A DNA stretch of 64,000 nucleotides. It comes from Gemmatimonadota bacterium (GTDB taxonomy: Bacteria; Gemmatimonadota; Gemmatimonadetes; Gemmatimonadales; GWC2-71-9). Position numbers and translations under genes: made by a program. This document shows, in pieces, positions 43,060 to 51,201 of this stretch (positions are counted from its first letter, which is position 1; each line of letters starts with the position of its first letter). Under the pieces are notes generated by a model. The model made no database searches. It had not been told where the DNA came from and saw only the letters and a program-made list of their open reading frames with translations. The DNA is taken from contig JAPULZ010000064.1 in assembly GCA_027294455.1 (NCBI GenBank), positions 124,001 through 188,000 of the forward strand, read 5' to 3'.

Positions 43060-43204
43060 GGTGAGCCTCCTACGAAACGGCGCCGCGGCGCCTCATAAAG
43101 AGCGAAAGTCCAATATCGCGGAAAATATCCGCCGGCGGGGGGTGTGGTAAGAGGACTTTCCGGCATCTCGCGCTGGTCGCCGTGGGACGTCATCTTTTGG
43201 TGCC

Positions 43205-43820
43205 ATGAACGACCTACTGGAGCGCCTCGAGGCTGCCCTGGCCGACCGCTACCGCATCGAGCGTGAGGCCGGCGCCGGGGGGGATGGCCACGGTCTATGT
43301 GGCCCGGGACCTTCGCCACGACCGGCTCGTGGCAGTAAAGGTGCTCAAGCCAGACCTGGCCCGGGCGCTCGGGGCGGAGCGGTTCCTCCAGGAGGTCCGG
43401 CTCAGCGCCCAGCTCGAACATCCCCACATCCTGACCCTGATCGACTCGGGAGAGGCCGACGGTTTCCTCTTTTACGTCATGCCGTACATCGAGGGCCATT
43501 CGCTTCGCGAGAAACTGAATCGTGAGGGGGAGCTGTCGATCGAGGAGGCCGTCCACATCCTGCGGGAAATCGCCGATGCGCTGAGCTACGCCCATGGGAA
43601 GGGGGTCGTGCACCGCGACGTCAAGCCGGACAACGTGCTGTTTTCGGGTGGCCACGTCGTAGTGACGGATTTTGGGATCGCCAAGGCGGTGACCGGCGCG
43701 GCGAGGGACGAAGCGGCTATCACGACGGCCGGCAGCACGCTGGGGACACCTGCCTACACGGCACCGGAGCAAGCGGTGGCGGATAAGCAGGTTGGACTGG
43801 CAGCGGCGTTGCATCGGTGA
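43205..43820 (+). pseudogene. Ser/Thr kinase remnant: poly-G frameshift and truncated end
   Basis: The frame from ATG 43205 (LLERLEAALADRYRIEREAG) shifts at seven G (43277-43283). Removing one G gives GAGGMATVYVARDLRHDRLVAVKVL and then a normal kinase run through HRDVKPDN, DFG and GTPAYTAPEQ. The product then ends at once as AVADKQVGLAAALHR. The C-terminal lobe and everything after it are missing. The final VGL... is similar in kind to the closing residues of kinase-TPR proteins, so a large internal deletion is possible. A CATCTT box sits eight bases before the ATG. Non-functional as read. Confidence 0.8.
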
Positions 43821-43852
43821 GTGCCCACCCATCATCGGGCGGTCGAACCTCG

Positions 43853-44518
43853 ATGATCGGTTTCCGCATCTGCACCGATCTCCCCCGGCCCGATCCCGAT
43901 CTCGTGAAACAGTTCGAGGGCGCCGCGTCGTCGAATCTTGCCGATGCCATGGGCCGGTTCAACTTCATGGACGCCGGCATCAAATCCCGGAGCGGACTTT
44001 CGCTGTGCGGTGTTGCGGTGACCGTGAACTGCCGCCCCGGTGATAACCTCATGGTCCACAAGGCCCTCGAGATTGCCGAGGCCGGTGACATCGTCGTCGT
44101 CAACACGAACGGCAACGTGAGCAGCTCGGTATTCGGCGAACTCATGTGCCACACCGCGGTGGCTGCCAAGCTCGGCGGCATCGTGGTGGACGGTGCCATT
44201 CGCGACGTGCCGGCCATCATGAAGCTGAGCTTTGCGGCGTTCAGCCGCGTGGTGAGTCCCGGCGGTTGTGACAAGGACGGCCCCGGCGAGATCAACGTCG
44301 ACATCGCCTGCGGCGGCGCGGTAGTGCATCCCGGCGACATAATCGTCGGCGACGGAGACGGGGTGGTGGTCGTCCCGCAACGTGATGCTGCTGAAACCCT
44401 CCAACGGGTGGGCGAATTGGTGGCACGAGAACAGGAGCGCATCAAGGAGATTCGCGGCGGTGTGGTGTTCAAGCCCGCCATCGATGACGCGCTCCGCGCG
44501 AAGGGCGTGATCGAGTGA
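43853..44518 (+). CDS. RraA-like family protein (HMG/CHA aldolase type)
   Basis: This protein of about 221 residues is of the RraA/4-hydroxy-4-methyl-2-oxoglutarate (HMG) aldolase family. The aldolase signature is present: Gly95-Glu96 in SSVFGELMC and Arg117-Asp118 in VVDGAIRDVP, which in HMG aldolase hold the metal-bound pyruvate. Relatives cleave HMG to two pyruvates, or 4-carboxy-4-hydroxy-2-oxoadipate to pyruvate and oxaloacetate. The start is ATG 43853 or GTG 43817; no ribosome site separates them. The stop overlaps the aminotransferase start (GTGA). Without those residues it could be an RNase E regulator; their presence and the enzyme neighbours favour an aldolase. Confidence 0.8.
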   Translation: MIGFRICTDLPRPDPDLVKQFEGAASSNLADAMGRFNFMDAGIKSRSGLSLCGVAVTVNCRPGDNLMVHKALEIAEAGDIVVVNTNGNVSSSVFGELMCHTAVAAKLGGIVVDGAIRDVPAIMKLSFAAFSRVVSPGGCDKDGPGEINVDIACGGAVVHPGDIIVGDGDGVVVVPQRDAAETLQRVGELVAREQERIKEIRGGVVFKPAIDDALRAKGVIE

Positions 44519-45651
44519 GAAAACGTCGGCCCGAGCCGGTGTTGCTCATGACGCCCGGGCCCACGCGAGTACCGGACCGGGTGCTGCGAGCCGGCGCCGT
44601 GCCCATGATCCACCACCGCACGCCCGAGTTTTCCCAGGCCCTCATCGACGTGCTGGACGGCATGCGCCTGCTGTTCGGGACGGACGGCGACGTCCTCCCA
44701 GTGCACAGTACGGGACGGGGCGCCATGGAAGCCGCCATCGGCAATCTCTTCTCACCCGGCGACGAACTGCTGGCATGCTGCAACGGCAAGTTCGGCGCGA
44801 TGTGGGCCTCAATCGCAGAGTCGTACGGGGTGGTCGTGCACCGAATCAGCATCGAGTGGAGCCAGAGCGTTGACCCGGCCGACATCCATGCGGCGTTTGA
44901 GCACCATCCCGAGATCAGCGCCGTGGCCGTCACACATTGTGACACGGCCACGGGCGTGCTGAACAATGTCGCCATGGTGTGCGAGATCGCGCGCAAGCAC
45001 GACGCCCTCGCCATGATCGACGGCGTCAGCGCGGTCGGCGGCGTACCGTTTGCCTTCGATGCATGGGACGCCGACGTCGCCGTCACCGCCACACAAAAAT
45101 GCCTGATGTGCAGTCCCGGCCTTTCGTTCGTAGCGCTGAGTAATCGAGCGTGGAAGGCCACCGAGCGAGCGACGTTGCCGCGGAGCTATTGGAATTTTCA
45201 AGCCATCCGCGAGACCCTGAACGCGGCAGATGCCGAGACGCCCGGAACGGCGCCGGTGCATCTGGTGCTGCAAGCACAGGAAGCACTCGCCACGGTGCTT
45301 GCAGAGGGTTTGGACGACGTGTTCATGCGGCATGAATCCATGGCGCGCGCCGTTGCCGATTGGGCCGCCGCCCGGGGCCTCGCGCAGCAGTGTCCGGATT
45401 TGCGGAGGTTCTCCCCCACCCTCACCGTCCTCGCCGTGCCGCCGGAGATCGATCCTCGGGCGATCAAAAAGGCCATGCGCGAACGCGGCATCTTGATCGC
45501 CGCCGGCCTCGGTCCTTATCGCGACTCGGCGTTTCGTCTCGGACACATGGGAGACATCCGGCTCGCCGACGTGCGCCGCACCCTCGAGGCCCTGGACGCC
45601 GTGTTGACCGACCTGCGTGCGAAAACTCCAGTCCCGGTTGGTGGCGGGTAG
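44515..45651 (+). CDS. Class V aminotransferase (alanine-glyoxylate/serine-pyruvate type)
   Basis: This 378-residue PLP enzyme opens with LLMTPGPTRVPDRVL, has VHSTGRGAMEAAIGNLFSPGD, the cofactor-site DGVSAVGG, and the Schiff-base lysine Lys195 in VTATQKCLMCSPG. The end RDSAFRLGHMGDI is characteristic. The family moves amino groups between small amino acids and 2-oxo acids such as glyoxylate or pyruvate. The GTG start overlaps the RraA-like stop, so the two are translationally coupled. In this operon it could convert an imported amino acid into a 2-oxo acid for the following enzymes. Confidence 0.88.
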   Translation: MRKRRPEPVLLMTPGPTRVPDRVLRAGAVPMIHHRTPEFSQALIDVLDGMRLLFGTDGDVLPVHSTGRGAMEAAIGNLFSPGDELLACCNGKFGAMWASIAESYGVVVHRISIEWSQSVDPADIHAAFEHHPEISAVAVTHCDTATGVLNNVAMVCEIARKHDALAMIDGVSAVGGVPFAFDAWDADVAVTATQKCLMCSPGLSFVALSNRAWKATERATLPRSYWNFQAIRETLNAADAETPGTAPVHLVLQAQEALATVLAEGLDDVFMRHESMARAVADWAAARGLAQQCPDLRRFSPTLTVLAVPPEIDPRAIKKAMRERGILIAAGLGPYRDSAFRLGHMGDIRLADVRRTLEALDAVLTDLRAKTPVPVGGG

Positions 45652-45660
45652 TCCACGGCT

Positions 45661-46923
45661 ATGCCGCGCCAGACGATCAGCGAGAAAATTCTCTCCCGCA
45701 AAGCGGGCCGCACGGTGCGGGCCGGCGACGTCGCCGTGTGCGAGGCAGATGTGGTGCTCGGCACCGACGCGTCGACGCCGATGGCCATCGAGTACTTCGA
45801 GCAAATGGGAGGGACCCGGGTGGCAGCTCCCGATCGCGTGCTCTTTGCCCTCGATCACTACACACCGCCGTTGACGGCACGGACGGCGGCCTTTCATGAC
45901 ACCGTAAGGGAATTCGCGGCACGACACGGGTGCGCGGTGGCGGAGACGGGAGGCGGCATCAGCCACCAGATCGCGGCCGAGTCGGGACGTGTCGTTCCCG
46001 GCGACCTCGTGGTGGGCGCCGATAGCCATGCGGTGATGTGTGGGGCGCTGGGCGCATTCGCCACGGGAATCGGATCGTCGGACCTGGCGGCCGCGCTCCT
46101 CACCGGCAAGGTGTGGCTGAGAGTGCCCGAATCACTCGAGGTCGTGCTCACGGGGGTGTTGCCGGCCGGGGTGGCCGCCAAGGACATCGCGCTGGCGTTG
46201 CTCGCGGTACTCGGCGCAGACGGGGCGTTATACCAGTCGCTCGAGTTCCATGGCTCGGGAAGTGCGGCGCTCCCGATGGACGACCGTTTGGTCTTGAGCA
46301 ACATGGCGGTGGAATCCGGCGCCAAAGCGGCCCTCTTCCCGGCGGACGACACGACACGAGCGTTTCTCGCGGAGCGATCCGACAGGCCGTATGCTGCCGT
46401 CGTGCCCGACGCGGAGGCGACCTACGCTGGCGAGCTCGTCATCGATCTCTCGACGTTGACGCCGGCCGTCGCGTTGCCCCACGAGCCGGACAACGTGACC
46501 TCAGTCCACGATGCGCCGCACACCCCCGTCCACATGGTGTTCCTCGGTACGTGTACGGGAGGCCGTGTGCGTGATTTCCGCGACGCGCTGGCGGTGTTGG
46601 AGGCCGGAGGCGGGATATCGCCGGACGTCCAACTCGTGGTGACGCCGGCGTCCCGTGAGGTGCTCCGGGAGCTCGAGGGTGACGGCACCATGGAGAGATT
46701 CGTGCGGATGGGTGCGGTGATCACCCCGCCTGGCTGTGGCCCGTGCTGCGGAACGTCCGGGCCGATTCCCGAGAACGGCATGAACGTCGTCTCGACCGCC
46801 AACCGCAATTTCAAGGCCCGGATGGGAAACGCCAGTGCCTCCATCTTTCTCGCGTCGCCCGCCACGTGCGCCGCCGCCGCCGTCCGCGGTCGGATCGTGG
46901 ATCCGCGGGAGGTGACCGGCTAG
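45661..46923 (+). CDS. LeuC-like hydro-lyase, large subunit
   Basis: This 420-residue protein is an aconitase-superfamily large subunit. The [4Fe-4S] ligands are Cys298 (LGTCTGGR), Cys359 and Cys362 (GCGPCC). Other marks are ALDHYTPP, GDLVVGADSHAVMCGALGAFATGIGSSDLAAAL and, near the end, VSTANRNFKARMGN. The family hydrates or dehydrates malate-type acids (isopropylmalate, homoaconitate, citraconate, dimethylmaleate). It lacks leuA or leuB neighbours, so leucine synthesis is unlikely. It starts ten bases after the aminotransferase and ends in a one-base overlap with the small subunit. Confidence 0.87.
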   Translation: MPRQTISEKILSRKAGRTVRAGDVAVCEADVVLGTDASTPMAIEYFEQMGGTRVAAPDRVLFALDHYTPPLTARTAAFHDTVREFAARHGCAVAETGGGISHQIAAESGRVVPGDLVVGADSHAVMCGALGAFATGIGSSDLAAALLTGKVWLRVPESLEVVLTGVLPAGVAAKDIALALLAVLGADGALYQSLEFHGSGSAALPMDDRLVLSNMAVESGAKAALFPADDTTRAFLAERSDRPYAAVVPDAEATYAGELVIDLSTLTPAVALPHEPDNVTSVHDAPHTPVHMVFLGTCTGGRVRDFRDALAVLEAGGGISPDVQLVVTPASREVLRELEGDGTMERFVRMGAVITPPGCGPCCGTSGPIPENGMNVVSTANRNFKARMGNASASIFLASPATCAAAAVRGRIVDPREVTG

Positions 46924-47432
46924 TGGCCATTCGGATCGAGGGACGGGCTCGCAAGTTCGGCAACGACATCAACACCGACTACATCATCACGTCCGCCCGC
47001 AAGAAGGAGACACTCGATCCCGGTGACCTCAAGTCGTTCTTGTTCGAAACATTCGACCCGGGTTTTGCCGCGTCGGTGAAGAGGGGTGACGTGATCGTCG
47101 CCGGTACCAACTTCGGCTGTGGCTCGGCGATGGAGGTCGGGGTCACGGTTCCGTTGGCGGCGGGGATCGAGGTGGTCCTCGCCAAGAGCTTCGCCCGCAC
47201 CTACTATCGCAATGCCGTCAACAACGGACTTATCCCTGTGGAGTGTGACACGGACGGCATTGCCGATATGGAGCCGTTGGTGATCGTCATCGATGCCGGG
47301 CGCATCCGGGTCGCCAAACGGGGAAGCGATCCAGATCTGGTGGGACGCCAGATCGCGGGTGTCGCGTTGGACATTCTCACGGCCGGCGGCCTCGTTCCAT
47401 ACCTGCGGGCGCACGGAGGGTTCCCGAGCTGA
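46923..47432 (+). CDS. LeuD-like hydro-lyase, small subunit
   Basis: This 169-residue swivelling subunit pairs with the large subunit upstream. The GTG overlaps its stop codon by one base. It shows GRARKFGNDINTDYIITSARKKETLDP and GTNFGCGSAMEVGVTVPLAAGIEVVLAKSFARTYYRNAVNNGL, the substrate-recognition loop of isopropylmalate isomerase-type enzymes. Changes in that loop set specificity; the exact acid cannot be predicted here. Confidence 0.88.
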   Translation: MAIRIEGRARKFGNDINTDYIITSARKKETLDPGDLKSFLFETFDPGFAASVKRGDVIVAGTNFGCGSAMEVGVTVPLAAGIEVVLAKSFARTYYRNAVNNGLIPVECDTDGIADMEPLVIVIDAGRIRVAKRGSDPDLVGRQIAGVALDILTAGGLVPYLRAHGGFPS

Positions 47433-47434
47433 CC

Positions 47435-48706
47435 ATGGGACAGTCCAGCAAGATTTTGCTCGGCCTCCTGGGCGGGGTCCTGCTCGGGGGTGCAGCGCGG
47501 CTCTCGGGCGTGGATTCGTTCATTTCGTTCGTGACGTCCTTGGAACCCATCGGCACAGGTTTCATCAGTCTCATCACGATGGTGGTGATACCCCTCGTCG
47601 TCGCCAGTTTGACGGTAGCCACGGCGTCCGTCGGTGGTGGGCGAAGCTTGGCGGGCATCGGCGCCAGAACCCTGGCGTATTTCCTGGTTACCACGGGCGT
47701 GGCCGTCGTGATCGGCGTCGGCCTCGCGTTGATCTTGCACCCCGGCACGGGCCTCGACCCGGCGACACGAGACGCCCTGGCGCTGGAGTTCGGCGGCGAC
47801 GTCGCCGCCGTGGCACCGGCGGCGGCTGCCGAGCGGGGTCTGCTCGACGTGCTGGTGGCGATGATTCCGCGCAATCCGGTGGCCGCCGCCGCCGAGATGG
47901 ACCTCTTGCCGCTCATCATCGCCACGGTGTTGTTCGGCGCGGCGGTGGGGACGATTGCGGAGGACCGGCGTCGCGTCGTGATCGCGTTCTTCCAAGCGAT
48001 CAACGACACGGCCATGGTGATCATTCAGTGGTTCATGAAGCTGGCACCCTATGCCGTCTTCGTGCTCATTGCGGCCACGGTGGCGCGCTTCGGGCTCGAT
48101 CTCGTGCAGCGACTCCTGCTGTATTCGTTCGTGGTGGTCGCCGGATGTGCGATCCACGTGGCCGGGACGTTGACGCTGGCGCTGCGGTTCCTGGCCCGGG
48201 TCGGCGTCGTGCCGTTTTTCCGTGCCATCGGCGAGGCGCCGTTGCTCGCGTTCTCCACGGCGTCATCGAATGCCACCCTTGCGGTAAGCATGGATGTGGC
48301 CGAGCGTAAGCTCGGGATCTCCAACCGTGTCACGAGCTTCGTGGTGCCCCTGGGCGCCACGCTCAACATGAATGGCTCGGCGCTCTACAAGGGTGCCACG
48401 GCTGTGTTCCTCCTCCAGGTGTACGGTCACACCATCGGTGTCCAGGAGTTACTGACCATCCTCGTCACCGCGAGCGCCGCCGCGGTGGCCGGCGTCGGGA
48501 TTCCCGGGAGCTCACTCATCACGACCCTCATCGTGTTGAACGCCGTGGGTCTCGGCAGCAACGCGGCAGCCGGCATCGCGCTCGTGGCGGGGGTCGACCG
48601 CATACTGGACATGTTCCGAACTGCGGTGAACGTCACGGGTGACCTCACCTGCGCGGCGTTCGTCGCGCGGACGGAAGGCGAGCGCGTGGAGGGAACGTTG
48701 CCCTAG
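47435..48706 (+). CDS. Dicarboxylate/amino acid:cation symporter (DAACS)
   Basis: This 423-residue transporter belongs to the glutamate/C4-dicarboxylate:H+/Na+ family, with about eight membrane helices and two re-entrant loops. Marks are TLNMNGSALYKGATAVFLLQVYG (the NMDG-type core with N-M-N-G) and SSNATLAVSMDVAERKLG (the hairpin 1 serine motif), then GIPGSSLITTLIVLNAVGLGS. It starts two bases after the LeuD-like gene, so it is the last gene of the operon and probably imports its substrate, for example an acidic amino acid or dicarboxylate. Confidence 0.9.
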   Translation: MGQSSKILLGLLGGVLLGGAARLSGVDSFISFVTSLEPIGTGFISLITMVVIPLVVASLTVATASVGGGRSLAGIGARTLAYFLVTTGVAVVIGVGLALILHPGTGLDPATRDALALEFGGDVAAVAPAAAAERGLLDVLVAMIPRNPVAAAAEMDLLPLIIATVLFGAAVGTIAEDRRRVVIAFFQAINDTAMVIIQWFMKLAPYAVFVLIAATVARFGLDLVQRLLLYSFVVVAGCAIHVAGTLTLALRFLARVGVVPFFRAIGEAPLLAFSTASSNATLAVSMDVAERKLGISNRVTSFVVPLGATLNMNGSALYKGATAVFLLQVYGHTIGVQELLTILVTASAAAVAGVGIPGSSLITTLIVLNAVGLGSNAAAGIALVAGVDRILDMFRTAVNVTGDLTCAAFVARTEGERVEGTLP

Positions 48707-48812
48707 CCCTTCCCACCGTCGGTACCCTGTCGCACTATTCCTATCAGGGCCCGAGCGTCTGCCACGGTTGATTGCCACACCCCAGGCCGCAGGGCACCGG
48801 AGGAGACGACCC

Positions 48813-49700
48813 ATGACATCGTCTGACATCACTCCGCCTGTCGATTCGCGGGACCGTCGCCCCGAGCACCAGCAGATCGACGCGTACGGGCTGACCCATC
48901 CCGGCAAGGTCCGCGAGACCAATCAAGATCACTTCATGACCTGCTCCCTGCGGAAGTTCATGCATGTGCATCACACGAGCCTGCCGAACGTGGACAAGCT
49001 CCCGTTGGAAGGCGAACGATTGGCATATCTCGCCATGGTGGCGGACGGTGTGGGAGGGGGCATGGGTGGTGAAGAGGCCAGCCGTCTGGCGATCGAAGTC
49101 ATTGCCGAATATGTGGCGCACAGTATGCGATGCTACTACAACGTGGACGCCAGGGACGAGGACGCGTTCTTCCACGCACTCGAAGAGGCGGCCATGCAAT
49201 GTCATGCGAGTGTCGTGCAGCGAGCCGAGGAGCATCCCAGCCGGCGCGGGATGGCGACCACACTCACCGTGTGGATCGGTGTGTGGCCGCATGCGTACCT
49301 GCTGCAAGTCGGCGACAGCCGGTGCTACGTCTACCACGACGGGAAGCTCACCCAGATTTCACGAGACCAGACGATGGCGCAGGAATTGCTCGACGATGGT
49401 GTGCTCACCCGGTCGGACGCGGACAACACGCACTGGGCGAATGTGCTTTCGAGTGCCATCGGGGGCTCGCAGACGGCACCGGTCGTGAGTCGGATGGATA
49501 ATGCGTGGGACACCGTCGGCCTGTTGTGTAGTGACGGGCTCACCAAGCACGTGTCCGACGCACAGATCGAGGAGCGCCTCAGCACCATGACGTCCGCCCA
49601 ACAGGTATGTGAGGATCTGGTGCAAGATGCTCTGGACGACGGCGGGACGGACAATGTGACGGTGGTGGTCGGGCGCGTGGTGCCGAAGGACGAAGGTTAA
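48813..49700 (+). CDS. PP2C-family protein phosphatase
   Basis: This 295-residue soluble phosphatase has the metal-binding aspartates in VRETNQDHF and VADGVGGGMGGEEAS, then GMATTLTVWIG, LLQVGDSRCYVY, LCSDGLTKHV and DGGTDNVTVVV. It would remove phosphate from Ser/Thr residues with Mn2+ or Mg2+ and could oppose the kinases encoded here. The ATG has GGAGGAGA upstream. It stands alone; no FHA or kinase gene is directly beside it. Confidence 0.92.
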   Translation: MTSSDITPPVDSRDRRPEHQQIDAYGLTHPGKVRETNQDHFMTCSLRKFMHVHHTSLPNVDKLPLEGERLAYLAMVADGVGGGMGGEEASRLAIEVIAEYVAHSMRCYYNVDARDEDAFFHALEEAAMQCHASVVQRAEEHPSRRGMATTLTVWIGVWPHAYLLQVGDSRCYVYHDGKLTQISRDQTMAQELLDDGVLTRSDADNTHWANVLSSAIGGSQTAPVVSRMDNAWDTVGLLCSDGLTKHVSDAQIEERLSTMTSAQQVCEDLVQDALDDGGTDNVTVVVGRVVPKDEG

Positions 49701-49736
49701 TCAGAAGGTAATCCATTGCCGCGCAAGGAGGTCGTC

Positions 49737-50522
49737 ATGGAAGTCGATCGCAGAGCTTTCCTCGCTACACTGGGTGTCGGAACCGTCGGCATGCTGTCTC
49801 CTGAGGACAAGGCCGAGGCCCTCGAGCACTACATGATGGAGAAACTCGACGAGGTGGTGAGCCCGGTGGCGCCAGTCCTTGCGGGCGATGGGGATCAGGA
49901 CGGTCCACAGGCCCCTCGCGGAGTCGGGAATTTGTTCCGGCCCAGCGATCGCATCTTCGAGCCCATGCCGGCCAAACCCACACTCGAAGACTTCTTCCGG
50001 CTACGCTTCGCGCCGGCCAATCACGTGCTCCAGAGCGCCGCCCATGCGCTCAAGACCGACCAGCCCGAGCAGACTGTCCTCGCGTGCCTGCTGCACGACG
50101 TCGTGTTGAATCTCATCAAAGTGGATCACGGCTGGTGGGGCGCGCAGCTCATGGAGCCCTACGTGCCCGAGCGCGTGAGCTGGGGCATCCGCTACCACGC
50201 GCCCCTACGGTTCTATCCGGACGATGCCGTGGGGTATGAGTATCCCGAGATGTACAATCGGATGTTCGGGGAGGATTCCGAACCGGAACCCTACATTCGC
50301 CAGGCTTACGAATTCGCGCGCGACCACCCGTGGTATATGGACGCGCGCCTCATCACGTTGAATGACACGTACGCGTTCGAGGAAGGGGTGGAGGTGTCGA
50401 TCGAGCCTTTCATCGACATCATCGGCCGGCACTTCAAGCAGCCGGTCGAAGGGCTCGGTTTTGACAACAGCCCGTCGGCCCACATGTGGCGGACCATCGC
50501 CAATCCGAATCGGCCGCTATAG
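49737..50522 (+). CDS. HD-domain-like protein with twin-arginine leader
   Basis: This 261-residue protein begins DRRAFLATLGVGTVGML, an RR-x-F-L motif before a hydrophobic stretch, as in Tat substrates. Residues about 95-200 look like a helical HD-type domain: NHVLQSAAHALK, LACLLHDVVLN (His-Asp pair), KVDHGWWGAQLM and YHAPLRFYPD. HD proteins hydrolyse phosphoesters, or oxidise substrates with a di-iron site in the PhnZ/MIOX branch; which applies is unknown. GGAGGT precedes the ATG. A 25-base hairpin (50534-50558) separates it from the converging phospholipid genes. Confidence 0.65.
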   Translation: MEVDRRAFLATLGVGTVGMLSPEDKAEALEHYMMEKLDEVVSPVAPVLAGDGDQDGPQAPRGVGNLFRPSDRIFEPMPAKPTLEDFFRLRFAPANHVLQSAAHALKTDQPEQTVLACLLHDVVLNLIKVDHGWWGAQLMEPYVPERVSWGIRYHAPLRFYPDDAVGYEYPEMYNRMFGEDSEPEPYIRQAYEFARDHPWYMDARLITLNDTYAFEEGVEVSIEPFIDIIGRHFKQPVEGLGFDNSPSAHMWRTIANPNRPL

Positions 50523-50533
50523 GGGAAGACCAC

Positions 50534-50558
50534 GAAGGGGGACGACCCGTCCCCCTTC
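50534..50558. terminator. Perfect 11-bp hairpin between converging genes
   Basis: GAAGGGGGACG (50534-50544) pairs perfectly with CGTCCCCCTTC (50548-50558) over a three-base loop. It lies between the HD-like gene and the PlsC gene and overlaps the latter's stop codon. Both strands form it equally well, so it is a good candidate for a bidirectional transcript end, although it lacks a U-run. Confidence 0.6.
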
Positions 50559-51198
50559 AATCCCACACCGCGAACTTGCCCTCGCCGGCGATGGCCTGCA
50601 TCCGCGTCGTCAGACCCACCATGAATTCTCTGTGGTCTTCCAAACCGAAGAGCGGCTCCCCCACGAACACGTCACAGTAGAACGGCACCGGAACGATCGA
50701 GCCCTTGGGGAGCGCCTTTCCGAGCCCGTGCATGAACACCGGCACCACCGGCACGTCAGGGTGGCGCTTGGCCAGATGCGCTATCCCGCTCTTGAACACG
50801 CCGAGCTGTTCGGGCTCGCCGCGCGTTCCCTCGGGGAACAGGATCACGATGTCGCCGGCCTCGAGGGCGGCATGGACGGGCGCGAACGGATCGGCGTCGG
50901 GCGCCTGACCAGTGCGTTCGATGGGGATGATGCCGATGATGGTGGTGGCGAACCACGCGATGAGGCGATTCCGGAGAAAATAGTCTGCGGCGGCGATGGG
51001 ACGCAGGTGGGAGAGCAGTCGTGTGGAAAAGAGGGTCATCATCACGACCGTGTCGAGATGGCTGTTGTGATTGGCCACCATGATGGCGGGACCGCCGGCG
51101 GGCAACCGTTCGCGGTGGCGCACGTTCAGGCCCAACACGATCAGGACGATGGGCCGGACGACGATCCAGAAGAACAAGGACTGCAGCAGGCGGCCCAC
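50557..51198 (-). CDS. 1-acyl-sn-glycerol-3-phosphate acyltransferase-like (PlsC)
   Basis: This 213-residue membrane-associated enzyme has an N-terminal hydrophobic helix and the LPLAT motifs NHNSHLD (HX4D) and FPEGTRGEPEQLGVFKSG. It would make phosphatidate from lysophosphatidate. It begins three bases after the CdsA-like gene and is the last of three minus-strand genes (52742 down to 50557) that together run from acyl acceptor to phospholipid head group. Confidence 0.87.
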   Translation of the reverse strand: MGRLLQSLFFWIVVRPIVLIVLGLNVRHRERLPAGGPAIMVANHNSHLDTVVMMTLFSTRLLSHLRPIAAADYFLRNRLIAWFATTIIGIIPIERTGQAPDADPFAPVHAALEAGDIVILFPEGTRGEPEQLGVFKSGIAHLAKRHPDVPVVPVFMHGLGKALPKGSIVPVPFYCDVFVGEPLFGLEDHREFMVGLTTRMQAIAGEGKFAVWD

Positions 51199-51201
51199 GG
51201 C

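Noticed and set aside
45661-47432. LeuC/LeuD as part of leucine biosynthesis
   Set aside because: No leuA or leuB is present, and the pair is fused to an aldolase, an aminotransferase and a dicarboxylate symporter, so a catabolic role is more likely.
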